From Verrucomicrobiota bacterium (lineage in GTDB: Bacteria > Verrucomicrobiota > Verrucomicrobiia > Opitutales > Opitutaceae): a stretch of 8,146 nt of DNA. The notes under the pieces are model-generated. The model had not been told where the DNA came from. It saw only the letters and a list, made by a program, of their open reading frames with translations, and ran no database searches. Shown here piece after piece: positions 1 through 7,387 of this stretch (position 1 is its first letter; each line of letters starts with the position of its first letter). The position numbers and the translations under genes are program-made. The DNA lies in the NCBI GenBank assembly GCA_023447015.1, contig JAEXPG010000334.1, forward strand, positions 1 through 8,146. The letters are read 5' to 3'.

Positions 1-56
1 ACCAACCGCCCGGCGATTCCGCCTCGCCTCGGCCCATAACACCGAAACCCGGCAGC

Positions 57-1361
57 ATGCCGAAATATTGGGACCAGCCGGTGTCCTTGCCGGAATGGGG
101 GCGTTTGCTCGAGCTCGAGCCCCTGGAGTCCCATGTCCGCTATCGGCACCGGCAGGCCCTCATCCGCTACCTGCGCCACTGCAAAGCCCGGCAGAAACCG
201 GCCTCGATCGCAGACGCGAAGCGCTACCTGGAGGGAGGCGTGGCGGCCGGGGAGCTTGGCCAGACCGACCGCGACGCGCTGCACTGGTTCTTCACCACCG
301 CACGCCAACGGCGCAGCCCCACCGCAACGGCAGCCGCGGCGGCGATGCCGGCGGAGGGCGCCACCAGCGATGTCGCTCCGCCCACGCCGCAGCCGATCCC
401 GCCCGACACCCCGCCATGGGAGGCGCGGATGATCCGCGTGATCCGGCAGCGCGGCCTGCTCTGGAACACCGAGCAGATCTACCGGAGCTGGCTGCGGCGT
501 TTCGCCGAGCAGATCGGGCCGGCGACACCGGACACCGCCGGGCGGGAGGAGGTGGCGGCATTCCTGACCGATCTGGCGGTGCGGCGCCAAGTGGCGGCGA
601 GCACCCAGCGGCAAGCCCTCAACGCTCTGGTGTTCTTCTTCCGCGAAGTGTTGCAGCGCGATCTGGGCGACCTCGGCGAGTTCCAACGTGCCCGACGCGG
701 GCCGAAAATCCCAGTCGTGCTCTCCCGCGGGGAAGTGGACCGGTTGCTGGGGAAGCTCGACGGGACCTGGCGCCTGATGGCTGAGCTGCAGTACGGCAGC
801 GGCCTGCGCATCACCGAGCTGGTGGAACTGCGCATCCAGAGCCTGGATCTCGAGCGCAACCGGGTCCTGATCTACGGGGGAAAAGGAAACAAGGACCGCG
901 CCACGGTGCTGGCGAAGCGGCTCGTCCCAAGGCTGAGGGACCACTTTGCGCGCCTACGCACGCTGCACGCGGAAGACCGGGCAGCCGACCTCCCCGGCGT
1001 GTGGCTGCCACGGGGATTGGAGCGGAAGTACTCGGTGGCCGGCACGGAGTGGCTCTGGCAATGGGTCTTCCCGATGAAGGAGATCTCCCGGGATCGGCAG
1101 ACCGGGATCATCCGGCGGCATCATGTGCTCGACGGAACCTTCCAACGGGTGATCAAGACGGCCGCGGCCCGGGCCGGCATCGACAAACGAGTAACGCCTC
1201 ATGTGTTGAGGCATTCGTTCGCAACGCACCTGCTGGAAAGCGGGTCCGACATCCGCACCGTGCAGGACTTGCTCGGGCACGCGAAAGTCGAAACCACCCA
1301 GATCTATCTGCATTGCATGACCAAACCCGGCCTCGGCGCCCCCAGCCCACTGGATCGGTGA
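57..1361 (+). CDS. intI: Integron integrase (IntI-type tyrosine recombinase) with extra N-terminal region
   Basis: This 434-residue protein is a site-specific tyrosine recombinase that would integrate and excise gene cassettes at attI/attC sites. The SAM-like core-binding domain spans about 121-215 and the catalytic domain about 216-421. The visible catalytic set is R251 (GSGLR), K276 (GGKGNKDR), H382 and R385 (PHVLRH), H408 (LLGH) and nucleophile Y417 (TQIY). The stretch from about 315 to 360, with KYSVAGTEWLWQWVFP, matches the insert that separates IntI from XerC/D, and the end MTKPGLGAPSPL is IntI-like. Known IntI proteins are usually about 320-340 residues; here residues 1-115 are additional, with a helical part (about 20-85) and an Ala/Pro-rich linker (about 86-120). 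The frame stays open to the left edge with no stop, so the start could lie further upstream; ATG 57 is the first ATG and has no Shine-Dalgarno. The gene converges on the nrd genes. In classical integrons attI lies on the 5' side of intI, outside this window. Confidence 0.95.
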   Translation: MPKYWDQPVSLPEWGRLLELEPLESHVRYRHRQALIRYLRHCKARQKPASIADAKRYLEGGVAAGELGQTDRDALHWFFTTARQRRSPTATAAAAAMPAEGATSDVAPPTPQPIPPDTPPWEARMIRVIRQRGLLWNTEQIYRSWLRRFAEQIGPATPDTAGREEVAAFLTDLAVRRQVAASTQRQALNALVFFFREVLQRDLGDLGEFQRARRGPKIPVVLSRGEVDRLLGKLDGTWRLMAELQYGSGLRITELVELRIQSLDLERNRVLIYGGKGNKDRATVLAKRLVPRLRDHFARLRTLHAEDRAADLPGVWLPRGLERKYSVAGTEWLWQWVFPMKEISRDRQTGIIRRHHVLDGTFQRVIKTAAARAGIDKRVTPHVLRHSFATHLLESGSDIRTVQDLLGHAKVETTQIYLHCMTKPGLGAPSPLDR

Positions 1362-1363
1362 AG

Positions 1364-1447
1364 CGGAGGACGGACGACTGAGGACAGAGAACGGAGGACT
1401 GAGGACGGAGAACGGAGGACGGAGGACGGAAGACAGAGGGCGGAGGG
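1364..1447. repeat. Tandem heptamer tract, 12 units, consensus CGGAGGA
   Basis: Beginning two bases after the integrase stop codon, the sequence runs in uninterrupted 7-base register for twelve units. Five units are exactly CGGAGGA or differ only in the last base; the others (such as CTGAGGA, CGGAGAA, CAGAGGG) differ at one to three positions. Read on the minus strand the unit is TCCTCCG. The length is kept exactly although the bases vary, which points to an older tandem expansion. It resembles the short heptanucleotide repeats known from cyanobacteria and other bacteria, but no role is known here. Confidence 0.85.
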
Positions 1448-1460
1448 CGGGGCGGCCGGA

Positions 1461-1495
1461 ATGTGAAAGGTGTAAGGTGGGAGGTGTAACGTGGA
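1461..1495. repeat. Second period-7 tract, 5 units, consensus AGGTGTA
   Basis: Five consecutive heptamers follow about 13 bases after the CGGAGGA tract: ATGTGAA, AGGTGTA, AGGTGGG, AGGTGTA, ACGTGGA. The period is the same but the unit is different and richer in A and T. The shared period suggests that one process generated both tracts, although the phase differs by one base. Confidence 0.6.
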
Positions 1496-1525
1496 CGGAG
1501 TGTGGGTCGGCCGATGGCCTCCCTC

Positions 1526-1631
1526 GCCGCGGTCCGGTGGGTCCGCGGCTGGGATTGCCGGAGCGGCGCCCCGGTGCGCCGCGTTCCTCGCGCTTGCGCG
1601 CTGCGGTACGCGGCTGGGGTGCGCGGCTGGG
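1526..1631. repeat. GC-rich hairpins with three CGCGGCTGGG direct repeats
   Basis: The decamer CGCGGCTGGG occurs three times, at 1544-1553, 1609-1618 and 1622-1631. Two 7-bp inverted repeats lie in the same stretch: 1526-1532 with 1543-1549 (GCCGCGG/CCGCGGC, 10-base loop) and 1563-1569 with 1576-1582 (GCGGCGC/GCGCCGC, 6-base loop). No reading frame looks protein-like. No attC core pair (RYYYAAC with GTTRRRY) was found. In DNA this rich in G+C, short stems arise easily by chance; the direct repeats are the stronger signal. Confidence 0.45.
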
Positions 1632-1668
1632 AAACAAAAGGGCGGGCGCCGGGATGGCGTCCGCCCTT
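1632..1668 (-). terminator. Intrinsic terminator of the nrd transcription unit
   Basis: On the minus strand an 11-bp GC-rich stem (1666-1656 with 1650-1640, one G-T pair, 5-base loop) is followed at once by TTTTGTTT (1639-1632). An A-T pair on each side can extend the stem. It lies about 60 bases beyond the stop codon of the reductase at 1729. The plus-strand side has no T-run, so it should act only on minus-strand transcripts. Confidence 0.85.
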
Positions 1669-1728
1669 CGTGTGGGTGAGTCGGTCTGTCTTGGGCTGGT
1701 TTCCGGTGGGGGGACTGTGGGAAGGGGC

Positions 1729-4173
1729 TCAGACGAGCTCGCATTTGCCGCCCGCGCAGGCGGTGGCGGCGCCGCGCGACTCGTGGCCGGCGGTGTGGTC
1801 CTCCTTCTCGGGGACCTTCGCGTAGTCGACCGGGGTGTAGTGCAGGCTGTTCCACTTGCGGATGTCCTCGCGGCCGCTGACGGATTCGCGGGGGGCCTGG
1901 CGGTAATCCTTGTCGCCGCTGGCGCCGAGGAGGGCAACGCCGGTGAAGGCGTGCGGGTTCTCCCAGATGAACTCGGCCACGGCGGGCCACTCGTCGGCCT
2001 GGACGGTGATGGTGTTGGAGACGTTGTGGTGGGCGTCGGTGTAGGTGGTGACGGCCCGGCCGCCCTGCACCCAGTTTTCCTGGACGAGGCGGACGTACTC
2101 GAGGAGGCGGAGGGCGGGCACGTCGTCCTTGAGGAGGGCGTGCGGCGGGGCCTCGACGGGGAAGGTGATGACCTCGGTGCCCTCGTTGTAGACGGACTTC
2201 TCGGTCATGTGCGGGTTGTGGCGCTTGAACCAGCGGAAGATCGGGTCGTTCGAGCTGGCCTGGACGCGGCGGAAGTAGCGGCGGGCGTGGTGGGGGTGGA
2301 TGCCGGAGCCGGCGTTGAGGACGAGGGACGAGGTGCCCTCGGGCTTGACGCAGGTGGTGCGGGCGGCGCGGTTGATGCCCAGCGCGGCGGCGGCGGCGGC
2401 GTTGACGGCCTTCACGACCTCGGCGCCGCGGCGCAGCGTGGCGGGATCGAGGAGGATCTCGGGGTTGTCGAGCACGCCGCAGATGGAGACGCCGATGAGG
2501 GCCTCGCGCTCGTTGATGACGCGGGTGACCGGCCCGAGGTACGGGATATCGGTGTAGGTGGCCTGGACGCTGCCGATGAGGGCGGCGGCGCGGGCGAGGG
2601 CGAAGAACTGCTCGGGGGTGTCGGCGGCGGCGCCGGAGATGGTCGAGAGGTTGCACATCTGCCAGCCCCAGAGCTCCATGCCCTCCTCGAGGTGGCCGGT
2701 GTAGCCGTAGGTGCGGAGCTTCTCGATCTCGCGGTTGGTGACGACGAGGCGCGGGTTGAGCGCGATCTCGACGCAGGGGTTGGGGAGGACGTCGGGATCG
2801 GAGCCGTTGACGAAGTAGAAGCCCGGCTCGCCGAACTGCTTCTGGCACTCGAAGAGGCGCTGGTAGACGTCGCGCGGGGTCTGGTCGCGGACGAGGACGG
2901 CGGAGTTGTTGGAGGCGGAGCGCTGGGGGTGGGACTTGAACCAGTCGCCGGTCTTGGCGGCCATCATCTCCTCGTCCTCGGGGCTGAAGAGGCAGATCGT
3001 CGCCGAGCGGCGGATGCCGCCGGAGAGGACGGACTGGGCGACATGCATGCAGATGTCGTAGACCTCGATCGGGCGGAGCTGGCGGCCGGCGGCGCCGACG
3101 AGGATCTCCTCGACGCGGGTGAGGGCGCGCTTGAGCGGGAGGTGGCCGGGGGCCTTGCCGCCGCTGGTCTTGAGGAGGGATCCGCGGTCGCGGATCTGAT
3201 GGAAGGAGAACTCGACCTTGTAGCCGTGGATGAAGCTCTCGAGCAGCTCGTGGAGCGAGTCGGACCAGCCCTCGACGGTGTCCGGCACGGCGTAGTGCTT
3301 GACCGGGAGGTCGAGCTCGTCGGCCCGGGCGGCGAGGGCGGGGAGCATGGCCACGTGCTGCTTCTGCACGGAGAAGCCGCAGCCGCAGCCGCTGAGCAGG
3401 AGGAAGAAATACTCGCGGAAGAACGCGACACGGTTCACCGGGGAGGCGGTGCAGTTGTAGATGCGGGCGTTGGAGACCTCGATGGCCTTGCCGCCGAACT
3501 GGAGGGAGCGCATCGAGGGCAGCACCTTCTTGTTCTTCACCAGATTGTAGGCGCGGACGATCTCGTCGGAGAGCGAGCCGAGCGGGCCGGCGTCGCGGGC
3601 GGCCTCGGCGGGCACGGTGCCCTTGGCGACGAGCTCGCGCAGGGAGGCGTTGAGATCCTTGTCGGCGAGCTTCTCGACGCGGCGCAGGTGCATCTGCGCG
3701 ACGCGCTCGACGGCCTCGGCCCAGATCTCGCGCCGGCCGAGCCTCTCGTCGAAGCGGCAGTAGCGGCTGATCGCGATGTAGTCCTGCAGACCGCAGTCGC
3801 CGTGGGTGACCGGGCGGAGCTCGGAGTGCTGGATGCGGTAGAAGATGTAGTGGCGGGCGATCTCGTACTGGCCGTGCTTGAGCAGCGTGAGCTCGATGAG
3901 ATCCTGGACGTCCTCGACACCGGGGGCGCCGGCGGTGCCGAACTTCTCGATCACCATGTCGCGCACCTCGGCGGAGAGGTTGAACACGTTGCGGAACTCG
4001 GCCTCGTCGAGGCCGTAGCGCAGCTCGGCGCTGTCGCGGTGCGGATTCTTGGCTTCGTCGTGCTTGGCGCCGTAGGCGGCGAGGGCGATGGCGCGGACGA
4101 TGCGCTCGAGCTTGAAGGGGGCGGCCTTGCCGTCGCGTTTCTTTACGGTGATGAGGATTTCCGACTCGGACAT
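1729..4173 (-). CDS. nrdJ: Adenosylcobalamin-dependent class II ribonucleotide reductase (RTPR type) with N-terminal ATP-cone
   Basis: This cytoplasmic enzyme reduces ribonucleotides (by family, triphosphates) to deoxyribonucleotides using a thiyl radical generated from adenosylcobalamin. From the chosen start it has 814 residues. An ATP-cone occupies about 5-116 (VKKRDGKAAPFKLERI near its start), followed by the RTPR barrel. Visible residues are redox C241 (IYNCTASP), radical C467 with E469 (NPCVEIAL), redox C507 (MCNLSTI), the phosphate loop KPEGTSS (about 610-616) and the C-terminal pair C806/C811 (CAGGKC). These correspond to the L. leichmannii RTPR set, which lacks the cone (739 residues). 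The stretch VPDTVEGW and the SGCGCGFSV loop are also RTPR-like. The frame is open upstream to 4335, and ATGs at 4335 and 4218 are possible. I chose 4173 because the preceding codons have low G+C at third positions and a Pro/Thr-rich composition unlike the gene, and because the cone begins right after it. No Shine-Dalgarno is evident. It lies 115 bases behind the NrdA-like gene and is probably co-transcribed with it. Confidence 0.93.
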   Translation of the reverse strand: MSESEILITVKKRDGKAAPFKLERIVRAIALAAYGAKHDEAKNPHRDSAELRYGLDEAEFRNVFNLSAEVRDMVIEKFGTAGAPGVEDVQDLIELTLLKHGQYEIARHYIFYRIQHSELRPVTHGDCGLQDYIAISRYCRFDERLGRREIWAEAVERVAQMHLRRVEKLADKDLNASLRELVAKGTVPAEAARDAGPLGSLSDEIVRAYNLVKNKKVLPSMRSLQFGGKAIEVSNARIYNCTASPVNRVAFFREYFFLLLSGCGCGFSVQKQHVAMLPALAARADELDLPVKHYAVPDTVEGWSDSLHELLESFIHGYKVEFSFHQIRDRGSLLKTSGGKAPGHLPLKRALTRVEEILVGAAGRQLRPIEVYDICMHVAQSVLSGGIRRSATICLFSPEDEEMMAAKTGDWFKSHPQRSASNNSAVLVRDQTPRDVYQRLFECQKQFGEPGFYFVNGSDPDVLPNPCVEIALNPRLVVTNREIEKLRTYGYTGHLEEGMELWGWQMCNLSTISGAAADTPEQFFALARAAALIGSVQATYTDIPYLGPVTRVINEREALIGVSICGVLDNPEILLDPATLRRGAEVVKAVNAAAAAALGINRAARTTCVKPEGTSSLVLNAGSGIHPHHARRYFRRVQASSNDPIFRWFKRHNPHMTEKSVYNEGTEVITFPVEAPPHALLKDDVPALRLLEYVRLVQENWVQGGRAVTTYTDAHHNVSNTITVQADEWPAVAEFIWENPHAFTGVALLGASGDKDYRQAPRESVSGREDIRKWNSLHYTPVDYAKVPEKEDHTAGHESRGAATACAGGKCELV

Positions 4174-4288
4174 GGAAGTGGTTGGATCAGTGGTGAAAGA
4201 GGAAAGTTCGGCGGACATGGGCGGAACCGGGGTGCTGGGTGTGTTCGGGTAGGTGCGAGAGGTACAGGGGGAGAAAAGGGAGGCCGGC
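4174..4288 (-). other. Pyrimidine-rich spacer between the two nrd genes
   Basis: Read on the minus strand, this spacer is C- and T-rich and poor in G, with stretches such as CTCCCTTTTCTCCCCC and CCTCTTTCACC before the ATG. No terminator hairpin, promoter pair or Shine-Dalgarno is clear. This fits co-transcription of the two genes and SD-independent initiation on an unstructured leader. The alternative starts of the downstream gene at 4218, or at 4335 inside the upstream gene, would shorten or remove the spacer. Confidence 0.45.
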
Positions 4289-7200
4289 TCAGGCGGCGTG
4301 GGGGTGGTGCCTGGCGGCACGGGCCGGCGTGACACGCCAGACCGACTTCAGGCCCAGGCGCCACGCAGTGAGCAGCAACGCCGAGACCGCGCCGATGTCG
4401 GCGTGGAGGCGGGGCAGCTCGAGGTGGAGGGCCTGCGCCTGGTCGAGCCACTTCTGGCGGCGGGCGGCGGCGCGCAGCAGGCAGAACGGATCGATGTCGC
4501 CGGCGGTGAGATGCTTCTCCTTCAGGTCGGCCGGGAGGGACGCGATCTCCTGCACCTCGCCGTCGAAGTACTTGAGGTTCTCCACCATCTCGGGCGACCA
4601 GAGGCCGCGGGCCTTGAGGTCGCGCACGAGCTCCGGCGCGATGACGACGAACTCGCCGGAGAGCGTCGCCTTGACCTGGAAGTTGCGGGCGAGCGGCTCG
4701 ACGGACGGCGTGGTGCCGGCGACCTGGTCGATCCCCGGCGTGGGCGAGAGGGCCAGCAACGCCGAGTGGCGCAGCCCGTGGGCGGCCACGAGGTCGCGGA
4801 CCGGCTGCCAGTCGAGGCGGCCGCCGCGCGGCAGCTCGGAGGCCAGCCCGCGCTCCTGCTCCGCCTGGACGAGGGTGTCGGCCGGGAAGAGGCCACGGTC
4901 CCACCGCGAGCCCTTGAAGGTCGGATACGCACCGCGCTCGGCGGCGAGCTCGGCCGAGGCCGCGGTGGCGCAGTGCGCGAGCGCCTCGAGGCACTCGTCG
5001 TTGAACTGCTCGGCGGCGGCGGAGCCGAAGGCGAGGCCCTTCGCGTGGAGCGCGCGGGCGAGCCCCATCACGCCCAAGCCGAGCGGACGGTGGCGCTGCG
5101 CGGCGCGGCGGGCGGACTCGGTCGGGAAGCGGTGGAGGTCGAGGACGTTGTCGAGCGCGCGGACGGCGAGGCGCACGGTGCGCCGCAACGCCTCGAGGTC
5201 GAGGGCGCCGGCCGCATCGAGGTGGGCGTCGAGCACCACCGAGCCGAGGGCGGCGGAGGCGGTTTCCCCCTCGGCGACCCCGACGAGGAGCTCCCCGGAG
5301 AAATTCGGGCAGCGCAGCCGGGCGGCATGGTCCTGCGCGGCGCGGAGGAGGCAGGCGTCCTTGAACGCGACGGAGGCGTCGCCGGCGAGCATCGCCTGGA
5401 CGAGCTCGCGCCAGAGTTCGGCGGCGGGCATCCGCCGGCTCCAGAGCAGACCCTGCGCGGCCTGCGTCTCGTACGCCGCGTAACGGTCCGCGAACGCACT
5501 GCCGGCGAGGCCCGCGAGATCGGGCACATCGGCGGGGCTGAAAAGCGTCCACTCGCCACCGGCGACAACGCGCCGGAGGAAAAGATCGGGCACCCAGTGG
5601 GCCAGGACCAGCGTGTCGGGCCGGCCGGCGGCCGCGGCGGCGCGGCGGCGGGCGAGCAGGCCCGGGAGCTCGGCATGCCAGGTCTCGAGGTAGGCGGCGC
5701 CATCGACCGGACCGACGGCCGCGAGCATGGCCTGGTGGAGATCGAGGTAGGCCGGCAGGCCGCGGGCGCCAGCGTCCGGCGTCTCATGGTCGGCGCCATG
5801 GACGGAGGTCCAGCAACCGGCGAGGGAACCGCCGCGGACGGCGAGGTAGGCGTTGTCGGCGATGCCGTGCTGCATCACGCCCTCGAGGCGGTTCTCGACA
5901 TGGTAGCCGTAGTGGGCGATCAGCTGGCGGTCCGGCGTGCCGGCGTGCGCCAACACCGGCGCGGCGGGGAGGAAGCGGCGGGCCTTGAAGAGATCGTAGA
6001 GCGCGAGGCAGTGCGTTTCGCGGCCGCGTTTCTCCTCGTGGCAGAGGCCCATCGCCACGCGCATCCAGAGGAACTGCGGCACCTCGAGATGGCGGACCTT
6101 GGCACCCTGGCGGCGGACGGTGACGAGGAACCGCTCGGTGAGCGCCTGCACCGCAGCGAGGTCGAGCGCGAGATCGGCGGCCGGGTCGAGCGCGGCCGCG
6201 AGCTCCTCGAGGCGGAAGGCCTCCAGCAGGTGCGGCTGGAGCAGGCCGAGCCCGACCGCCTCGAACACGTACTCGACGAAGACGCGGCGGTGGAAATCGC
6301 GCAGGTGGTTGATGCCGTCGCGGACGATGTCCCAGCCCAGCGCCTCCTCATAGAGATAGGTGAGCTGGAGGCGGCCGGCGAAGAGGGCGAAGTCGCTGTC
6401 GCGCTCGATCAGCGCGCGGGCATTGCGCGCGACGGCGGCGGCGAGATCGGCCTGGGAGATGTTGTCGTAGACGGAGCGGCGCAGCTCGTGCTCGATCTCC
6501 TCGGGCGAGAGGGGCAGGTCGAGGCCGGCGGCGGCGAACTCGATGCGCAGGCGCAGGTCGTGGCCATCCCAGAGGTAGGTGTCGCCGGCCGCGCGGACCA
6601 CGACGACCATCGAGGGCTGGGCGACCGCCGGCGCCGGGACGGTCTCGTCGCCGCGCACCGCGGCGCGCATCGAGCGGTAGTTGATGAACGCCTCGGCCAC
6701 CTTGAAGTGCCCGGCGCGCATCAGCTCCTCCTGCACCACGTCCTGGACCTCCTCGATGTGGAGGAAGGCCTCGCGGGTCGCGAGCGCGCGGGCGGTCACG
6801 GCGCGGGCGATCTCGGCGGCGGGGGCGGGATTCTGCTGGAGGGCGAGGAAGGACTTGCGGATCGCGATCTCGATCTTGGCCTCGTTCCAGGGAACGACGT
6901 GGCCGTTGCGCCGGATGAGGCGGACGGGAGTGGCGCAGGAGACGCGATCGGTGCCGAGCTTGGCCCCGCGGCTGTAGAGCAGGCTCTTGGCGACGTCGAA
7001 GGCGTTGTTGTCGACCAGCGTCTTCTCGATGAGGACGTAGAGTTCGTGGAGATCGAGGCGCAGCGGCCGCTGGCGGAGGGCCAACGCGGTGAGGTTGCCG
7101 GCGACCTCCTCGGCGATGCGGGCGACAAACTGCTTGTGCTCCTCGGTGAAGATCGCCGTCTCGCCGCGGGCCAGCAGCAGCGTGGTGAGGGACTTGCCGA

Positions 7201-7387
7201 CGGTGTCGGCGATCTCGCCCAGATCAAACGACTCCGGACCCTGCGGGCAGAGCACCTGCACGTCCGGCAGCGCCGGCCGCTGGTCGCGCACCGCATCGCG
7301 CCACGGATAGTTCGGTTTCCGATCCTTGGGGGCGGAGGCGAAGCGCTTGAGCGCGAGGTCGTGCTCGAGACTGGAGTGCGGTGTCAT
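4289..7387 (-). CDS. NrdA-like class I reductase alpha-subunit paralogue, predicted catalytically inactive
   Basis: This 1032-residue protein aligns from end to end, as I recall it, with the long chlamydial NrdA. A degenerate ATP-cone-like region lies at about 41-145, a good ATP-cone at about 153-246 (VRLIRRNGHVVPWNEAKI), then the large-subunit N domain and the barrel. Family landmarks are kept: MRVAMGL (442-448), HWVPDLF (597-603), WTLFSP (613-618), HRPLGLGVMG (766-775), KGSRWDRG (825-832), LSGEF (909-913), LKYFDG (938-943) and RQKW (977-980). The active site is lost: the first redox Cys is H492 (LIAHY), the radical Cys is S697 in NFSGE (N695 and E699 remain), the second redox Cys is A712 (SAALGS), the phosphate loop is PTPGID (882-887), the radical-transfer Tyr pair is W1017-R1018, and the C-terminus ends without a Cys pair. 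There are no internal stops or frameshifts and codon use is ordinary, so it is maintained rather than decaying. It is the first gene of a probable operon with the class II enzyme; no nrdB is in the window. ATG 7387 has no Shine-Dalgarno. A role as nucleotide-sensing partner or pseudoenzyme is inference. Confidence 0.9.
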   Translation of the reverse strand: MTPHSSLEHDLALKRFASAPKDRKPNYPWRDAVRDQRPALPDVQVLCPQGPESFDLGEIADTVGKSLTTLLLARGETAIFTEEHKQFVARIAEEVAGNLTALALRQRPLRLDLHELYVLIEKTLVDNNAFDVAKSLLYSRGAKLGTDRVSCATPVRLIRRNGHVVPWNEAKIEIAIRKSFLALQQNPAPAAEIARAVTARALATREAFLHIEEVQDVVQEELMRAGHFKVAEAFINYRSMRAAVRGDETVPAPAVAQPSMVVVVRAAGDTYLWDGHDLRLRIEFAAAGLDLPLSPEEIEHELRRSVYDNISQADLAAAVARNARALIERDSDFALFAGRLQLTYLYEEALGWDIVRDGINHLRDFHRRVFVEYVFEAVGLGLLQPHLLEAFRLEELAAALDPAADLALDLAAVQALTERFLVTVRRQGAKVRHLEVPQFLWMRVAMGLCHEEKRGRETHCLALYDLFKARRFLPAAPVLAHAGTPDRQLIAHYGYHVENRLEGVMQHGIADNAYLAVRGGSLAGCWTSVHGADHETPDAGARGLPAYLDLHQAMLAAVGPVDGAAYLETWHAELPGLLARRRAAAAAGRPDTLVLAHWVPDLFLRRVVAGGEWTLFSPADVPDLAGLAGSAFADRYAAYETQAAQGLLWSRRMPAAELWRELVQAMLAGDASVAFKDACLLRAAQDHAARLRCPNFSGELLVGVAEGETASAALGSVVLDAHLDAAGALDLEALRRTVRLAVRALDNVLDLHRFPTESARRAAQRHRPLGLGVMGLARALHAKGLAFGSAAAEQFNDECLEALAHCATAASAELAAERGAYPTFKGSRWDRGLFPADTLVQAEQERGLASELPRGGRLDWQPVRDLVAAHGLRHSALLALSPTPGIDQVAGTTPSVEPLARNFQVKATLSGEFVVIAPELVRDLKARGLWSPEMVENLKYFDGEVQEIASLPADLKEKHLTAGDIDPFCLLRAAARRQKWLDQAQALHLELPRLHADIGAVSALLLTAWRLGLKSVWRVTPARAARHHPHAA

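Noticed and set aside
4270..4300. Terminator between the two nrd genes
   Set aside because: Only a short GC stem possibility exists around the stop codon and it is followed by mixed C/T sequence, so it does not argue against co-transcription.
1477..4332. Long open frame on the plus strand opposite the RTPR gene (about 950 codons)
   Set aside because: Its translation is almost only Gly, Ala, Val, Asp, Glu and Leu with no motifs, as expected opposite a gene with high G+C at third positions. The minus-strand frame has clear catalytic motifs.
4218..4335. N-terminal extension of the RTPR from ATG 4335 or 4218
   Set aside because: The added residues are Pro/Ser/Thr-rich, G+C at third positions drops, and from 4335 the frame would overlap the end of the upstream gene. 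The domain begins right after ATG 4173. The 4218 start remains possible.
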